Shown in pieces: positions 12,355 to 13,023 of a DNA stretch of 13,023 bases (its first letter is position 1; each line of letters begins with the position of its first letter). A program made the translations under genes and the position numbers. The stretch lies in NCBI GenBank assembly GCA_035762565.1, contig DASTOJ010000258.1:1-13023 (forward strand), written 5' to 3'. The notes under the pieces were generated by a model. The model did not search any database. It saw nothing but the letters and a program-made list of their open reading frames with translations, and was not told the DNA's origin. The stretch is from AR5 sp035762565. GTDB taxonomy: Bacteria > Methylomirabilota > Methylomirabilia > Rokubacteriales > CSP1-6.

Positions 12355-13023
<669 letters not shown>

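Overview
This is a GC-rich (roughly 70 % by eye) bacterial chromosomal window with tightly packed genes, frequent GTG starts and several 4-bp GTGA stop/start overlaps. It contains no phage, transposon, plasmid or CRISPR signature. Gene content (trigger factor-ClpP-ClpX, a class A PBP with RlpA, ThiD) indicates a didermic bacterium. The protein style, a zinc-less Fpg and a small Cys-rich protein of a kind I associate with Candidatus Rokubacteria / Methylomirabilota, make that lineage my best guess. This is inference from memory, not a search.

Layout. Bases 3-38 are the tail of a + strand gene, probably an FKBP-type prolyl isomerase. A + strand run follows: Fpg/MutM-type DNA glycosylase (45-881), a glyoxalase/VOC protein resembling methylmalonyl-CoA epimerase (951-1679), and a coupled YbaK-type deacylase (1676-2173). 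An Eis-like GNAT acetyltransferase (2183-3529, -) converges on this run. It diverges, from what looks like a shared back-to-back promoter, from a four-helix membrane protein with a C-terminal zinc ribbon (3631-4467, +). Next, on the - strand, is a cell-wall pair: a PBP1b-type peptidoglycan synthase (7170 down to 4855) coupled through GTGA to an RlpA-type lytic transglycosylase lipoprotein (4858 down to 4445).

The accessory-looking centre (7171-8258) holds a 72-residue Cys-rich protein (7364-7582, +) preceded by a good -24/-12 (sigma-54) promoter match. It converges on a small secreted Ser/Gly-rich protein (8057 down to 7650, -), with a 13-bp hairpin between them.

The last third is a housekeeping protein-quality-control run on the + strand: promoter, tRNA-Leu(UAG) (8259-8346), tig, clpP, clpX, then rsmI overlapping the clpX stop. 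A perfect 16-bp hairpin sits exactly on the clpX/rsmI junction. thiD (from 12355, cut by the window end) has its own promoter and may be leaderless.

Functionally, Tig folds nascent chains, ClpX unfolds tagged proteins and feeds them to ClpP, RsmI modifies 16S rRNA, and tRNA-Leu sits at the head of the run: a translation and proteostasis cluster. I see no clear evidence of a wholly new multi-gene system. The most novel-looking items are the small Cys-rich protein with its -24/-12 promoter and structured leader, the clpX/rsmI hairpin, the eukaryote-like zinc-less Fpg, and the zinc-ribbon membrane protein.
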